From Thermotoga sp. (GTDB lineage: Bacteria > Bipolaricaulota > Bipolaricaulia > Bipolaricaulales > Bipolaricaulaceae): a stretch of 34,800 nucleotides of DNA. Below, one piece after another: positions 24,348 through 33,428 of the stretch (positions within the stretch are counted from its first letter, which is position 1; each line of letters starts with the position of its first letter). A program made the position numbers and the translations under genes. Below the pieces are notes generated by a model that saw only the letters and a list, made by a program, of their open reading frames with translations, had not been told where the DNA came from and searched no databases. Location: the NCBI GenBank assembly GCA_020724765.1, contig DYGJ01000005.1, positions 1 to 34,800 of the forward strand. Reading direction: 5' to 3'.

Positions 24348-26108
24348 ATGGCCTATGACCCGACGAAACGAGCAGACTGGGAGATCGCAGCCGAGGCGGA
24401 GAAGGGGATGCCGTCCCCTTCCGAGTGGCAGAAGAGGCTGGGCCTCAAGACGGACGAGGTCCTCCCCTACGGTCGGATCGCCAAGCTCGACACCCGCCGG
24501 ATTCTCGACCGGCTGAGCGACGCGCCCACCGGCAGATACATCGAGATCACCGCCATCACCCCCACCCCGCTTGGGGAAGGCAAGACCACCACCACCCTCG
24601 GCTTGATCGGGGGCCTCTCCCGCCGCGGGATGCGGGCGGGCGGGGCGATCCGCCAGCCGTCGGGCGGTCCCTCGATGAACATCAAGGGCACGGCTGCCGG
24701 CGGTGGGAACGCCCTCCTCATCCCGATGACCGAGTTCACGATGGGCCTAACGGGAGACATCGACGCGGTCACGAACGCCCACAACCTGGCCTTGGTCGCC
24801 CTCACCGCGCGCCTCCACCACGAAGCGAATTACGCGGACGAAGCCCTCGCCAAGCGGGGACTGCGGCGTCTGGACATCGACCCTCGTCGGGTGGAGATGA
24901 GGTGGGCGATGGACTTCTGCGCCCAGGCCCTCCGCCAGGTCGTGATCGGCCTCGGAGGGAAGGGGAACGGTCTCCCGATGGAATCGGGGTTCCAGATCTC
25001 GGTGTCCTCAGAGCTGATGGCGATCCTCTCCATCGCGCGCGACCTGCGGGACCTTCGGGCGCGGATCGGGGAGATCACAGTGGCCTACGACAGACGAGGG
25101 AACCCGATCACCTGCGACGACCTCGAGGTGGGGGGGGCGATGGCAGCGTGGATGCGGAACGCCCTCCACCCGACCCTGTGCTCCACCATCGAGTACCAGC
25201 CGGTCCTCGTCCATGCCGGTCCGTTTGCGAACATCGCCGTCGGTCAGTCCTCGATCCTCGCCGACCGACTGGGGTTGAAGCTGTGGAACTACCACGTCAC
25301 GGAGAGCGGGTTCGGGGCCGACATCGGGTTCGAGAAGTTCTGGAATGTGAAGTGCCGCCTGAGTGGCCTCACCCCCCACGTGTCCGTGGTTACGGCCACG
25401 ATCCGCGCTCTGAAAATGCACGGCGGCGGATCGCGCGTCGTGCCGGGAAGGTCCCTCCCTAAGGAGTACAAGGAGGAGAACCTCAAGCTCCTCGAGCGGG
25501 GCATCGCAAACCTCCTCCACCACATTGCGATCGTGCGGAAGTCGGGGGTGAAGCCAGTGGTGTGCATCAATCGATTCCAAACCGACACCGGGGCCGAGGT
25601 GAACCTCGTCCGGCGCCACGTGGAGCGGGCCGGCGCCCGCTGCGCGGTGGGCGAACACTGGCGCAAGGGAGGGGAGGGAGCCCTCGAACTGGCCGACGCC
25701 GTGATCGAGGCGTGCGCGGAGCGGTCGGAGTTCGACTTCCTGTACCCCCTGGAACTGCCGCTCCGGGAGCGGGTGGAGCGGATCGCCCGGGAGGTGTACG
25801 GGGCGGATGGGGTCGCGTGGAGCCCGGAGGCGGAGGAGAAGGTTCGCGCGTTCGAGTCCGATTCCCGATTCCGCGACTACGCGACGATGATGGTGAAGAC
25901 CCATCTCTCGCTCTCCCACAATCCGGATTGGAAAGGGGTTCCCACGGGATGGACCTTGCCGATCCGGGACTTACTCCTCTTCTCCGGGGCGCGGTTCCTG
26001 TGCCCGGTGGCCGGCGCAATCACCCTCATGCCCGGCACGGCGTCCGACCCCGCGTTCCGCCGGGTGGACGTGGATCCCGAGACGGGCGAGGTCCGCGGCC
26101 TGTTCTAG
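24348..26108 (+). CDS. fhs: Formate--tetrahydrofolate ligase
   Basis: [18 protein letters not shown]-loop, [57 protein letters not shown]. Confidence 0.97.
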   Translation: MAYDPTKRADWEIAAEAEKGMPSPSEWQKRLGLKTDEVLPYGRIAKLDTRRILDRLSDAPTGRYIEITAITPTPLGEGKTTTTLGLIGGLSRRGMRAGGAIRQPSGGPSMNIKGTAAGGGNALLIPMTEFTMGLTGDIDAVTNAHNLALVALTARLHHEANYADEALAKRGLRRLDIDPRRVEMRWAMDFCAQALRQVVIGLGGKGNGLPMESGFQISVSSELMAILSIARDLRDLRARIGEITVAYDRRGNPITCDDLEVGGAMAAWMRNALHPTLCSTIEYQPVLVHAGPFANIAVGQSSILADRLGLKLWNYHVTESGFGADIGFEKFWNVKCRLSGLTPHVSVVTATIRALKMHGGGSRVVPGRSLPKEYKEENLKLLERGIANLLHHIAIVRKSGVKPVVCINRFQTDTGAEVNLVRRHVERAGARCAVGEHWRKGGEGALELADAVIEACAERSEFDFLYPLELPLRERVERIAREVYGADGVAWSPEAEEKVRAFESDSRFRDYATMMVKTHLSLSHNPDWKGVPTGWTLPIRDLLLFSGARFLCPVAGAITLMPGTASDPAFRRVDVDPETGEVRGLF

Positions 26109-26154
26109 GGGCCTGTGGGGGAGGATCGCGGGCCTCCGGCCGGACGGGGTACCA

Positions 26155-26205
26155 GGGCGATCGTAGCGTCGCAGCTTGCCTGCGACGGCCTTTCACGGAA
26201 TCGAG
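26155..26205. repeat. Short dispersed palindromic repeat (GTAGCGTCGCAGCTTGCCTGCGACGGC)
   Basis: TCGTAGCGTCGCAGCTTGCCTGCGACGGCCTTTCACGGAA also occurs, with an internal insertion, at about 31304-31350. Confidence 0.85.
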
Positions 26206-26243
26206 GGACCGCTAACGGGCGAACTGTCCTTCCGACTTCGCCC

Positions 26244-28943
26244 CTACGGGGTTTCGCGGGTGCCCTGGAGGAGCTGGGCGAGGACCACCCCGTCCTTTGT
26301 GTGGTGTTCGATCGCGAACCCACGGTGCTGGAAGATCGCGATCATCCGTACGTTGTCCGGCGTGGTCTCCGCCTTCACCACCTGGACGCCCCAACTGCGG
26401 GCGATCTCCAGGCAGTAGTCGGTGAGCGTTCCCCCGAGCCCTTGGTTCTGCCACGGGTCGGCCACGAACACTGCGTACTCGGCGTTGGTGGGATCCGGGC
26501 CCACGACGAGCCGCCCCACCCCGGCGATCTTCTTCCGCCCCGCGTCCTCGACCTCGGCCACGATCGCCATCTCCCGGTCGTAGTCGATGAAACAGAACGG
26601 GATTGCCATTTGGTGGGTGGACTGCTTGAACAGGTACCGGAACCGGAACCGGATGGACTCCCGCGACGAAACGGCGAGCATCTCGTGCCACATCGGTTCG
26701 TCCTCAGGACGGATCGGCCGCAAGAGCACCTTCGTCCCGTTGCGAAAGGTGACCGAGCGGGAATAGCCTTCGGGGTAGGGGCGGATCGCGAGGTGGGCGT
26801 AGGGCCGCGGCGGGTTCTTCAGGGCCTCCTGGTCCACGACGATGCGTGCGTCCACGGCTACCACCTCGTCCGGCGAGGCCACGAGGGGGTTGATGTCGAG
26901 TTCCTTGATCTCCGGGTAGTCGGCGATGAGGTACGAGACGCGCATGATCGTCTCCACGAGGAGGTCGAGGTCTGCGCCGGGCTTTCCGCGGTACCCCTCG
27001 ATGAGGGGCCAGCTCTGGAGCGACTCCAGCCGGCGTCGGGCGAGGCGTTCGTTCAACGGCGGGAGTGCCAAAGCGGTGTCCTTGTACACCTCGGCAGCGA
27101 TGCCTCCCATTCCCACCATGAGCACGGATCCGAACGTGGGGTCCTTCTTCGCCCCCACGAGAAGCTCGAACCCTCTCGATGTGTCGATCATCCGCTGCAC
27201 GGTGATCCCCTCGATCCGCGCCTCTGGTCGGCGTTGGCGCACCGTGTCCATCATCCGCGCGAACGCCGCCCGGACCTCGTCGTCGCTGTGGAGTCCGAGA
27301 GCCACCCCTCCGACGTCAGTCTTGTGGGTGATGTCCGGGGACAGAATCTTCAGCACGACCGGGTATCCCGCCTTCTTCGCCGCGGCGACCGCCTCGTCAG
27401 CCGTACGCGCGGTCTGGGGCAGCACCACCGGGATCCCGTACGCAGCCAGGATCTCTTTCGAGTCCTGCTCGGAGAGGATCTCCGCCTTCTCGAGGAGCGG
27501 CCGGACCTGTTTGCGGACCGTCGCCTGGTCGAGGGAGAGGCGGACGGGCATCTCGCGCGGGGTTTCGTAGAGGAGCTCAAGGTTGCGGGCGTAGTCCACG
27601 AGGTGCATGAACGCCTCCACCGCCTGGTCGGGGGTGGCGTACGTGGGGACGCTGGCTCGGTTGAAGAGCTCGATCCCGTCGCGCATCAGCCGCCCACCCA
27701 TCCACGCCGCGAGCACGGGCTTCGCGGATTTCGCCGCGATCGCGCTCACCTCGCGGGCGGTGGTGGTGGGGTCCGTCACGGACTGAGGGGCGAGAACGGC
27801 GATCACCGCGTCCACCTCCGGATCCGCCAACAGGGTTTCCAGCGCCGTCGCGTACCGCTCGGGCGGGGCGTCCCCTAGCACGTCCACCGGGTTCCCGTGG
27901 GACCAGAACTTGGGCAGGATCTCGTTCAGCTTGGCCATCGTTTCCGGGGAGAGCTGAGCGAGGGTCCCCCGGCGGGCGATGAGGGCGTCGGTGGCCATCA
28001 CGCCCGGTCCGCCGGCGTTGGTGAGGATCGCCAACCGCGACCCGCGTGGAGGTCGGATCTTCGCCAGCAGCTCAGCGGAGTCGAATAGGTCGCCGATCTC
28101 GTACACGCGGACCATCCCCGCCCGCCGGAACGCAGCGTCGTACACCGAATCCTCCCCGGCCATCGCCCCGGTGTGAGAGCTGGCGGCTTTCGCCGACTCG
28201 GCGAACCGGCCCGCTTTGTAGACGAGGATCGGCTTCGAGCGCGCGAACGCCCGCGAGGCGGACATGAACTTGCGCGCCTCGCTCACGGACTCGATGTAGA
28301 GGAGGATCGACCGCGTCTTCTCATCCTCCCCGAAATAGTCGATGAGGTCGCCGAAGTCCACGTCGAGCATGTTCCCCACCGACACGAAGTACGAGAACCC
28401 GATCCCCTCGTCTACGGCCCAGTCGAGGATCGAAGTGCAGAGAGCGCCTGATTGAGAGATGAACGCCACGTTCCCATCCGGAGGGTGACCGGCGGCGAAG
28501 GTCGCGTTCATCCCGATCCTGGGGACGATGATCCCCAGGCAGTTCGGTCCGATGATCCTCATCCCGTCGAACTCTGCGGCTGCAGCCTTCACCTCGGCCT
28601 CGAGGGCCTTCCCATCGGAGCCGATCTCGCGGAACCCAGCGGAGAGGATGACCAACCCGCGGATCCCCGCTTTACCGCACTGCCGGACCAGCCCGGGAAC
28701 GGTCGAGCCCGGGGTGCAGATCACGGCGAGATCTGGGATCCGGGGGAGGGATGAAATGTCTGGATAGCTCTGGATGCCCTGAACCGACTCCCGCTTCGGG
28801 TTCACGGGGTAGACGACTCCGGTGAACCCGGCGTTGATCATGTTGCGCAGAACGCTGAACCCCACCGTGCCCGGGTTGCTGCTCGCTCCGATGACGGCCA
28901 CCCGGTGGGGGTTGAAGATCTTGTCGAGATTGCGAATGCTCAC
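26244..28943 (-). CDS. Fused NDP/ADP-forming acyl-CoA synthetase (alpha+beta) with C-terminal GNAT acetyltransferase domain (Pat/AcuA-type architecture)
   Basis: CoA-binding VAVIGASSNPGTVG, SQSGALCTSILDWA, SSHTGAMAGED, ATP-grasp YPVVLKILSPDITHKTDVGGV, then FRNGTKVLLRPIRPEDE...VADPWQNQGLGGTLTDYCLEIARSWG GNAT. Confidence 0.94.
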   Translation of the reverse strand: MSIRNLDKIFNPHRVAVIGASSNPGTVGFSVLRNMINAGFTGVVYPVNPKRESVQGIQSYPDISSLPRIPDLAVICTPGSTVPGLVRQCGKAGIRGLVILSAGFREIGSDGKALEAEVKAAAAEFDGMRIIGPNCLGIIVPRIGMNATFAAGHPPDGNVAFISQSGALCTSILDWAVDEGIGFSYFVSVGNMLDVDFGDLIDYFGEDEKTRSILLYIESVSEARKFMSASRAFARSKPILVYKAGRFAESAKAASSHTGAMAGEDSVYDAAFRRAGMVRVYEIGDLFDSAELLAKIRPPRGSRLAILTNAGGPGVMATDALIARRGTLAQLSPETMAKLNEILPKFWSHGNPVDVLGDAPPERYATALETLLADPEVDAVIAVLAPQSVTDPTTTAREVSAIAAKSAKPVLAAWMGGRLMRDGIELFNRASVPTYATPDQAVEAFMHLVDYARNLELLYETPREMPVRLSLDQATVRKQVRPLLEKAEILSEQDSKEILAAYGIPVVLPQTARTADEAVAAAKKAGYPVVLKILSPDITHKTDVGGVALGLHSDDEVRAAFARMMDTVRQRRPEARIEGITVQRMIDTSRGFELLVGAKKDPTFGSVLMVGMGGIAAEVYKDTALALPPLNERLARRRLESLQSWPLIEGYRGKPGADLDLLVETIMRVSYLIADYPEIKELDINPLVASPDEVVAVDARIVVDQEALKNPPRPYAHLAIRPYPEGYSRSVTFRNGTKVLLRPIRPEDEPMWHEMLAVSSRESIRFRFRYLFKQSTHQMAIPFCFIDYDREMAIVAEVEDAGRKKIAGVGRLVVGPDPTNAEYAVFVADPWQNQGLGGTLTDYCLEIARSWGVQVVKAETTPDNVRMIAIFQHRGFAIEHHTKDGVVLAQLLQGTRETP

Positions 28944-28962
28944 TGGCGTTACCTCCGGCGTG

Positions 28963-28968
28963 ATTATA
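28963..28968 (-). promoter_or_regulatory. Candidate -10 (TATAAT on - strand) for the acyl-CoA synthetase/GNAT gene
   Basis: Reverse complement reads CCTATAATCAC about 20 nt upstream of the start at 28943, with GGAGGTAAC between; no clear -35. Confidence 0.4.
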
Positions 28969-28990
28969 GGATGGGGTTCGACGCACAGCC

Positions 28991-29692
28991 ATGAACGGTG
29001 GAGAGCGGCTGAAGAGGGAAGCAGCGGAGAAGGCGGTGGAGTTCGTCCAGTCGGGGATGGTCCTCGGCCTCGGCCACGGCACCACCGTGCACCACGCTCT
29101 TCTCAAGCTGGCCGAGCAACTTCGGTCCGGCGAGCTGGAGTCCATCAAGGGAGTCCCCTGTTCCCGGGAGGTCGAGAGGGAGGCGCGGAGCCTCGGGATC
29201 CCTCTCACCACGTTGGAGGATCACCCCGCGCTCGACCTCACCATCGACGGGGCGGACGAGGTGGATCCCGCGCTGAACCTGATCAAGGGTGGCGGAGGAG
29301 CCCTGCTGCGGGAGAAGATCGTCGCCCAGGCGAGCCGGCGCGAGGTGATCGTGGTGGACGAGGGCAAGCTCTCCCCCTCTCTCGGGACGCGGTGGCCGGT
29401 CCCGGTGGAGGTCCTCCCGTTCGGGTGGAAAACCCACGTGCGGTTCCTGGAAGGGCTCGGCGCGGAAGTCGTGTTGCGTCGGGGCTCGGGTGGAGAGCCG
29501 TTCCAGACCGACCAAGGGAATCTCGTCCTCGACTGCCGGTTCGGCCCGATCCGTGCCCCCTACGCCCTTGCCCGCGGGCTTGACGAGCGTGCGGGGATCG
29601 TCGCCCACGGCCTGTTCCTCGGCCTGGCCACCGACCTGGTCGTGGCCGGGCCGACCGGAGTCCGCCACCTCCAGAGCCGCGCGAGATCGTGA
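28991..29692 (+). CDS. rpiA: Ribose-5-phosphate isomerase A
   Basis: [44 protein letters not shown] motifs. Confidence 0.95.
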   Translation: MNGGERLKREAAEKAVEFVQSGMVLGLGHGTTVHHALLKLAEQLRSGELESIKGVPCSREVEREARSLGIPLTTLEDHPALDLTIDGADEVDPALNLIKGGGGALLREKIVAQASRREVIVVDEGKLSPSLGTRWPVPVEVLPFGWKTHVRFLEGLGAEVVLRRGSGGEPFQTDQGNLVLDCRFGPIRAPYALARGLDERAGIVAHGLFLGLATDLVVAGPTGVRHLQSRARS

Positions 29693-29729
29693 TCCGTAGT
29701 CCGTAATCCGTTATGGCCCTCCAACTGCC

Positions 29730-30062
29730 GTCGGAAACAACCCCCGACGTCGGAAAGGCCGTCGGGCATGAAGCCCGACGCTACAAGCGATGGGGTTGTG
29801 TGGCGTCGGCCGCCGTGTCCGACGGCTTTTCCGAGGATTGCGCGGCGCGGCAACTCGTCAGCGACAGCCTCTCGTGCCGACGAACCCGTTCACCGCGAAG
29901 GACAAGGGGTACGAAGGGATCTGGATCTTCCGAACCCCACTCTTGTGCGCCTTCGCGCCCTTGGTGACCTTTGTGGTAGGTCCTAGGTCTGAACCAGCGC
30001 GCCGACAGCCGCCCAACCGTTCAACTGCTGTTCTCAGCGTGCTCTGCGCCCTTCGCGGCTGA
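29730..30062. repeat. Intergenic repeat cluster between rpiA and prfA
   Basis: Hairpin CGTCGGGC-ATGAA-GCCCGACG (29760-29780) followed by CTAC; TTCACCGCGAAGGACAAGGGGTACGAAGG...CTTCGCGCCCTTGGTGACCTTTGTGGT resembles the 8.1-8.3 kb mosaic. Confidence 0.8.
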
Positions 30063-30137
30063 ACTGTCGGGCTGCGTCGGAGAACGCCGGTCGCCAAGCC
30101 GCGTGTAGGTCCTCCTGCTTTCGGCTACCCTTCGGCC

Positions 30138-31205
30138 GTGGACCGAATCCTGTCTCGTGTGGACACCGCCGCGGCCGAGTTCCGGCAGCTCGAAGAAGAG
30201 CTCTCCCGACCGGGGATCGCCTCTCGTCCCGACTTCGTCGACCTGTCACGCCGCTACGCCCGTCTGCGCGAGCTTGTGGCCAAGGGAGAGGAACTGAAGA
30301 GGCTCCGGGCGGCGATCGCCGAGGAAGAGGAGCTCCTTCGCGAGGAGGCCGACGCTGAACTCCGCGAGGCCTTGCGGGCAGAAATCGAGCGTGACCAGGC
30401 AAGGGCCGAAACCTTGTCCCATGAGCTCCTGCGCATGCTCCTCCCGGAGAACCCGGCGGACCGCAAGAACGCGATCGTGGAAATCCGCGCGGGCGCCGGG
30501 GGAGAAGAAGCGGCTTTGTTCGCTTCCGAGCTGCTCCGGATGTACAGCCGGTACGCGGAACGAAAAGGGTACGGTGTTCGGGTGATGGACACCCATCCCA
30601 CGGCGCTGGGGGGGATGAAGCAGGTCGTGTTCGCCCTCGAGGGGGAGGGTGCCTACGGGCGGCTGCGTTACGAGTCCGGTGTGCATCGGGTTCAGCGGGT
30701 CCCGGAGACCGAAGCGAGTGGACGCGTCCACACTTCGACCGCCACCGTGGTTGTCCTGCCGGAAGCGGAGGACGTTGAGGTCGAGATCCGACCCGACGAT
30801 TTGAGGATCGACACGTTCCGCGCCAGCGGCCCTGGCGGTCAACACATGCAGAAGAACGAAAGCGCTGTTCGGATCACCCACATCCCGACCGGGATCGTCG
30901 TGGGCTCTCAGGAGGAGCGCTCTCAGCACCGGAACCGCGAGCTCGCCTTGCGTGTGCTCCGTGCCCGGCTGTGGGAGATCGAGGCTCGAGAGAAGGAGAA
31001 CGAGCTTCGCGATGCCCGCCGAAAGCAGATTGGGACTGGCGATCGCTCCGAGAAGATCCGTACCTACAACTTTCCCCAGACGCGGGTCACCGACCACCGC
31101 ATCGGACTCACCCTACACTGCCTAGGTGCCGTGATGGACGGTGACCTCGATCAGCTCATCGACCCAGTCCTCACTGCCGAGGTGGCGGAGACCCTCGTCG
31201 ACTAG
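30138..31205 (+). CDS. prfA: Peptide chain release factor 1
   Basis: [27 protein letters not shown] (PxT codon-recognition class) and [27 protein letters not shown] (GGQ). Confidence 0.97.
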   Translation: MDRILSRVDTAAAEFRQLEEELSRPGIASRPDFVDLSRRYARLRELVAKGEELKRLRAAIAEEEELLREEADAELREALRAEIERDQARAETLSHELLRMLLPENPADRKNAIVEIRAGAGGEEAALFASELLRMYSRYAERKGYGVRVMDTHPTALGGMKQVVFALEGEGAYGRLRYESGVHRVQRVPETEASGRVHTSTATVVVLPEAEDVEVEIRPDDLRIDTFRASGPGGQHMQKNESAVRITHIPTGIVVGSQEERSQHRNRELALRVLRARLWEIEAREKENELRDARRKQIGTGDRSEKIRTYNFPQTRVTDHRIGLTLHCLGAVMDGDLDQLIDPVLTAEVAETLVD

Positions 31206-31234
31206 CCGGCGATGTGGGGCTTCCCAGGCCCGCC

Positions 31235-31525
31235 CGACCAAACGGCCGTCGGGGATGAACCCCGACGCTGCGCAACCAGCGCCCGTTCCACGGAAGATCT
31301 CGTAGCGTCGCAGCTTGCCTGCTGCAGACAGGTCTGCGACGGCATTTCACGGAACAGCAGAACCGAGGAGCCGCCAGCCATCGAACCGCTTTTCTGGCCG
31401 TCGGGCATGAAGCCCGACGCTACGCAATCCGAGAGGCCGTCGGGGACAAGCCTCGACGCTACAACATCCTCGCCGATCCCCAGGAAGAGGCCGTGGCGGC
31501 GCAGTTCGTCGGCGACGGCCTTCTC
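31235..31525. repeat. Tandem cluster of palindromic repeat units between prfA and smpB
   Basis: GGCCGTCGGGGATGAACCCCGACGCTGC, GTAGCGTCGCAGCTTGCC...GTCTGCGACGGC, GGCCGTCGGGCATGAAGCCCGACGCTAC, GGCCGTCGGGGACAAGCCTCGACGCTAC, GTGGCGGCGCAGTTCGTCGGCGACGGCC in succession. Confidence 0.9.
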
Positions 31526-31979
31526 AGCGGAACCGCTTCAAGGCCTCGCGGGCCTTACGCTCTTCCTCTTCCTGGACGATCTTCCGCCGTTTGTCCACCT
31601 TTGTCTGCCCCCGGGCAAGGGCCAGTTCCACCTTGGCGTAGCCGCGGTCGTTGAAGTAGAGAGACATCGGGACAAGGGTGTACCCGGCCCGGCCCACCTT
31701 GCCGATGAGCCGCGCGATCTCCCGCTTGTGAAAGAGGAGACGCCGCGGCCGCTCGGGGTCGTGTCCCCGTGCTCCGCTCGGGCCGTAAGGAGCGATGTGG
31801 ACCCCCAGCAGCCACACCTCGCCGTCCTTCACCCGGGCGTAGGACTCATCGAGCGAAGCCCGGTGGAGGCGAAGGGACTTCACCTCCGAGCCGCGGAGAG
31901 AGATCCCCGCCTCATAGGTCTCCTCGACCGCGTAGTCGCGGCGAGCACGGCGGTTGCGGGCGACCAGTTCCCGGGGCAT
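31524..31979 (-). CDS. smpB: SsrA-binding protein
   Basis: VARNRRARRDYAVEETYEAGISLRGSEVKSLR, YARVKDGEVWLLGVHIAPY, GRAGYTLVPMSLYFNDRGYAKVELALARG motifs. Confidence 0.96.
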   Translation of the reverse strand: MPRELVARNRRARRDYAVEETYEAGISLRGSEVKSLRLHRASLDESYARVKDGEVWLLGVHIAPYGPSGARGHDPERPRRLLFHKREIARLIGKVGRAGYTLVPMSLYFNDRGYAKVELALARGQTKVDKRRKIVQEEEERKAREALKRFR

Positions 31980-32066
31980 GCGTCTAGGCTACCGTGCCTG
32001 AGGGCGCCGTGCCACCGTCGGAGCCATCGGCAGGGAAGGCCCCTCTGCATTCCGTCTGAACGTAAT

Positions 32067-32103
32067 GCGGACCATGGTCCGCCCTGTGGGGGCTTGCTAT
32101 AAT
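32067..32103 (+). promoter_or_regulatory. Candidate extended -10 promoter (TGCTATAAT, -10 at 32098-32103) preceded by a perfect 16-bp palindrome GCGGACCATGGTCCGC (32067-32082)
   Basis: Direct sequence reading; sits just upstream of the DUF151 gene. Confidence 0.55.
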
Positions 32104-32136
32104 CTCTGCGATTCAAGAGAGAGGAGGAGGCCAGGA

Positions 32137-32622
32137 ATGAGGGAAGCCGAGGTGAGAGCGTTACTTCTCGATCCAACGACGAAGACGCCGGTTCTGCTCC
32201 TCAAGGACCGCAATTCAACGAAAGCAATGCCTATTTGGATTGGCGAGCAGGAGGCGATGTCCATCGCGATCGAGCTTCAGGGGCACACGTTCCCCCGCCC
32301 GTTGTCCCACGACCTGATGCGGGAGCTTCTGAGCACGCTGGGGGGAAATCTGGAGCGGGCCGTGATCACATCCGTGAAGGAGAGCACCTACTACGCGAGC
32401 CTCGTGGTTCGGGATGCTGCAGGGGCGACCCGGGATATCGATGCCCGTCCCTCGGATGCGGTGGCGTTGGCCTTGCGCACCCAGGCACCGATCTACATTG
32501 AGGAAGCCGTGTTCGAGAAGTCGGCGATCGAGTCGCCGTTTGTCGAGGAAGAGCAGTTCGAGGAGTTCGTGGAAAAGGACCTCAAGTTCGGGGAGTTCAG
32601 GCGGCTCGTCTCTTCGGGCTAG
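32137..32622 (+). CDS. Bifunctional nuclease family protein (DUF151)
   Basis: LLLDPTTKTPVLLLKDRNSTKAMPIWIGEQEAMSIAIELQG...RPLSHDLMRELL...IDARPSDAVALALRTQAPIYIEEAVF; GAGAGGAGG upstream of ATG 32137. Confidence 0.92.
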   Translation: MREAEVRALLLDPTTKTPVLLLKDRNSTKAMPIWIGEQEAMSIAIELQGHTFPRPLSHDLMRELLSTLGGNLERAVITSVKESTYYASLVVRDAAGATRDIDARPSDAVALALRTQAPIYIEEAVFEKSAIESPFVEEEQFEEFVEKDLKFGEFRRLVSSG

Positions 32623-32624
32623 GT

Positions 32625-33359
32625 TCAGTCGTTGGGCACAGGAGTTGGGGACAGCCAGCGTTCGGGCTGGCTGTTGATTCTCAGCACATCCCGCAGTTCC
32701 AGCCCTGTGTTCACGTGTAACTGACGGCCTTCTTCATCCTCGACCACGGCCTCGATCTCCACCGCGGGTGGGCCTTCCGGGTCCGTATAGAGGTTCACCT
32801 TCCACGGGATCTGGCTGATCGAATCCACCCAGAGAACCATCCGCGGGAACATCCCGGACAGGCCCTGGATGTCGAATGCGTCGACCGGAGTGGTGTCATC
32901 CGGCGAACTGGGGACGTAGCTGACGGTAATCTGACCCCCGCGAAGGGCGTCCCACAGTTGAGCGGGGGTAGGCAGCGGGAGAGAGGTCTCAAGATCTGCA
33001 GTGCGGATGCGGCTCTCAATCACGAGTTCCAGGCTCGGACGGTAGTGCACGAACAGCCATTCCTCCGACACAGGTCTCACTGTGAACACCTCGCCCGCCA
33101 GGCTGCTCGGTGAGCCGATCTCCACCCGAAGGGTGGCTGGAGAGAGGAACATGAATCGGGCCTGAATCTCTCCTTCAGCGCCCCGTAGGATGACCTTCCT
33201 AGCGTCGAGGTCGCGGATCCCGTTCCACGTGCTGATGGTCTGGAGGAGCCTTTGCACAGACCGGGCGGGGGAAAGGGGATCGAGCCACGACCAGACCACC
33301 GGGGCAAGGGCAAGCGCGCCGCCCAGGAGCAATACCGCTGCCACAACCCATACATTCAC
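32625..33359 (-). CDS. Exported/membrane-anchored protein, possibly LolA/RseB-like fold
   Basis: N-terminal hydrophobic anchor, then ARKVILRGAEGEIQARFMFLSPATLRVEIG...EWLFVHYRPSLELVIES pattern reminiscent of outer-membrane lipoprotein-sorting-like proteins. Confidence 0.55.
   Translation of the reverse strand: MNVWVVAAVLLLGGALALAPVVWSWLDPLSPARSVQRLLQTISTWNGIRDLDARKVILRGAEGEIQARFMFLSPATLRVEIGSPSSLAGEVFTVRPVSEEWLFVHYRPSLELVIESRIRTADLETSLPLPTPAQLWDALRGGQITVSYVPSSPDDTTPVDAFDIQGLSGMFPRMVLWVDSISQIPWKVNLYTDPEGPPAVEIEAVVEDEEGRQLHVNTGLELRDVLRINSQPERWLSPTPVPND
32651..32674 (+). terminator. Possible terminator hairpin for the DUF151 gene inside the 3' end of the convergent gene
   Basis: ACAGCCAGC-GTTCGG-GCTGGCTGT, 29 bp after the DUF151 stop; no strong T-tract. 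Confidence 0.3.
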
Positions 33360-33428
33360 AGGGCAATCATACCTCCGCTTCCTTGTCGGTCCCGCACCGG
33401 GGACCTAGAATGGAGTCGGGTGATCGGG

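Noticed and set aside
26115-27878. 587-aa + strand ORF antisense to the synthetase-GNAT gene
   Set aside because: Shadow of a strongly conserved - strand gene; translation rich in H/R/D/E with no domain-like pattern; starts in repeat DNA.
31235-31525. Possible CRISPR array in the tandem repeats between prfA and smpB
   Set aside because: Units are palindromic hairpins of variable length without constant direct repeats separated by uniform unique spacers, and there are no cas genes.
31212-32102. 296-aa + strand ORF across the repeats and antisense to smpB
   Set aside because: Begins in repeat DNA and then runs antisense to a clear smpB; no domain-like sequence.
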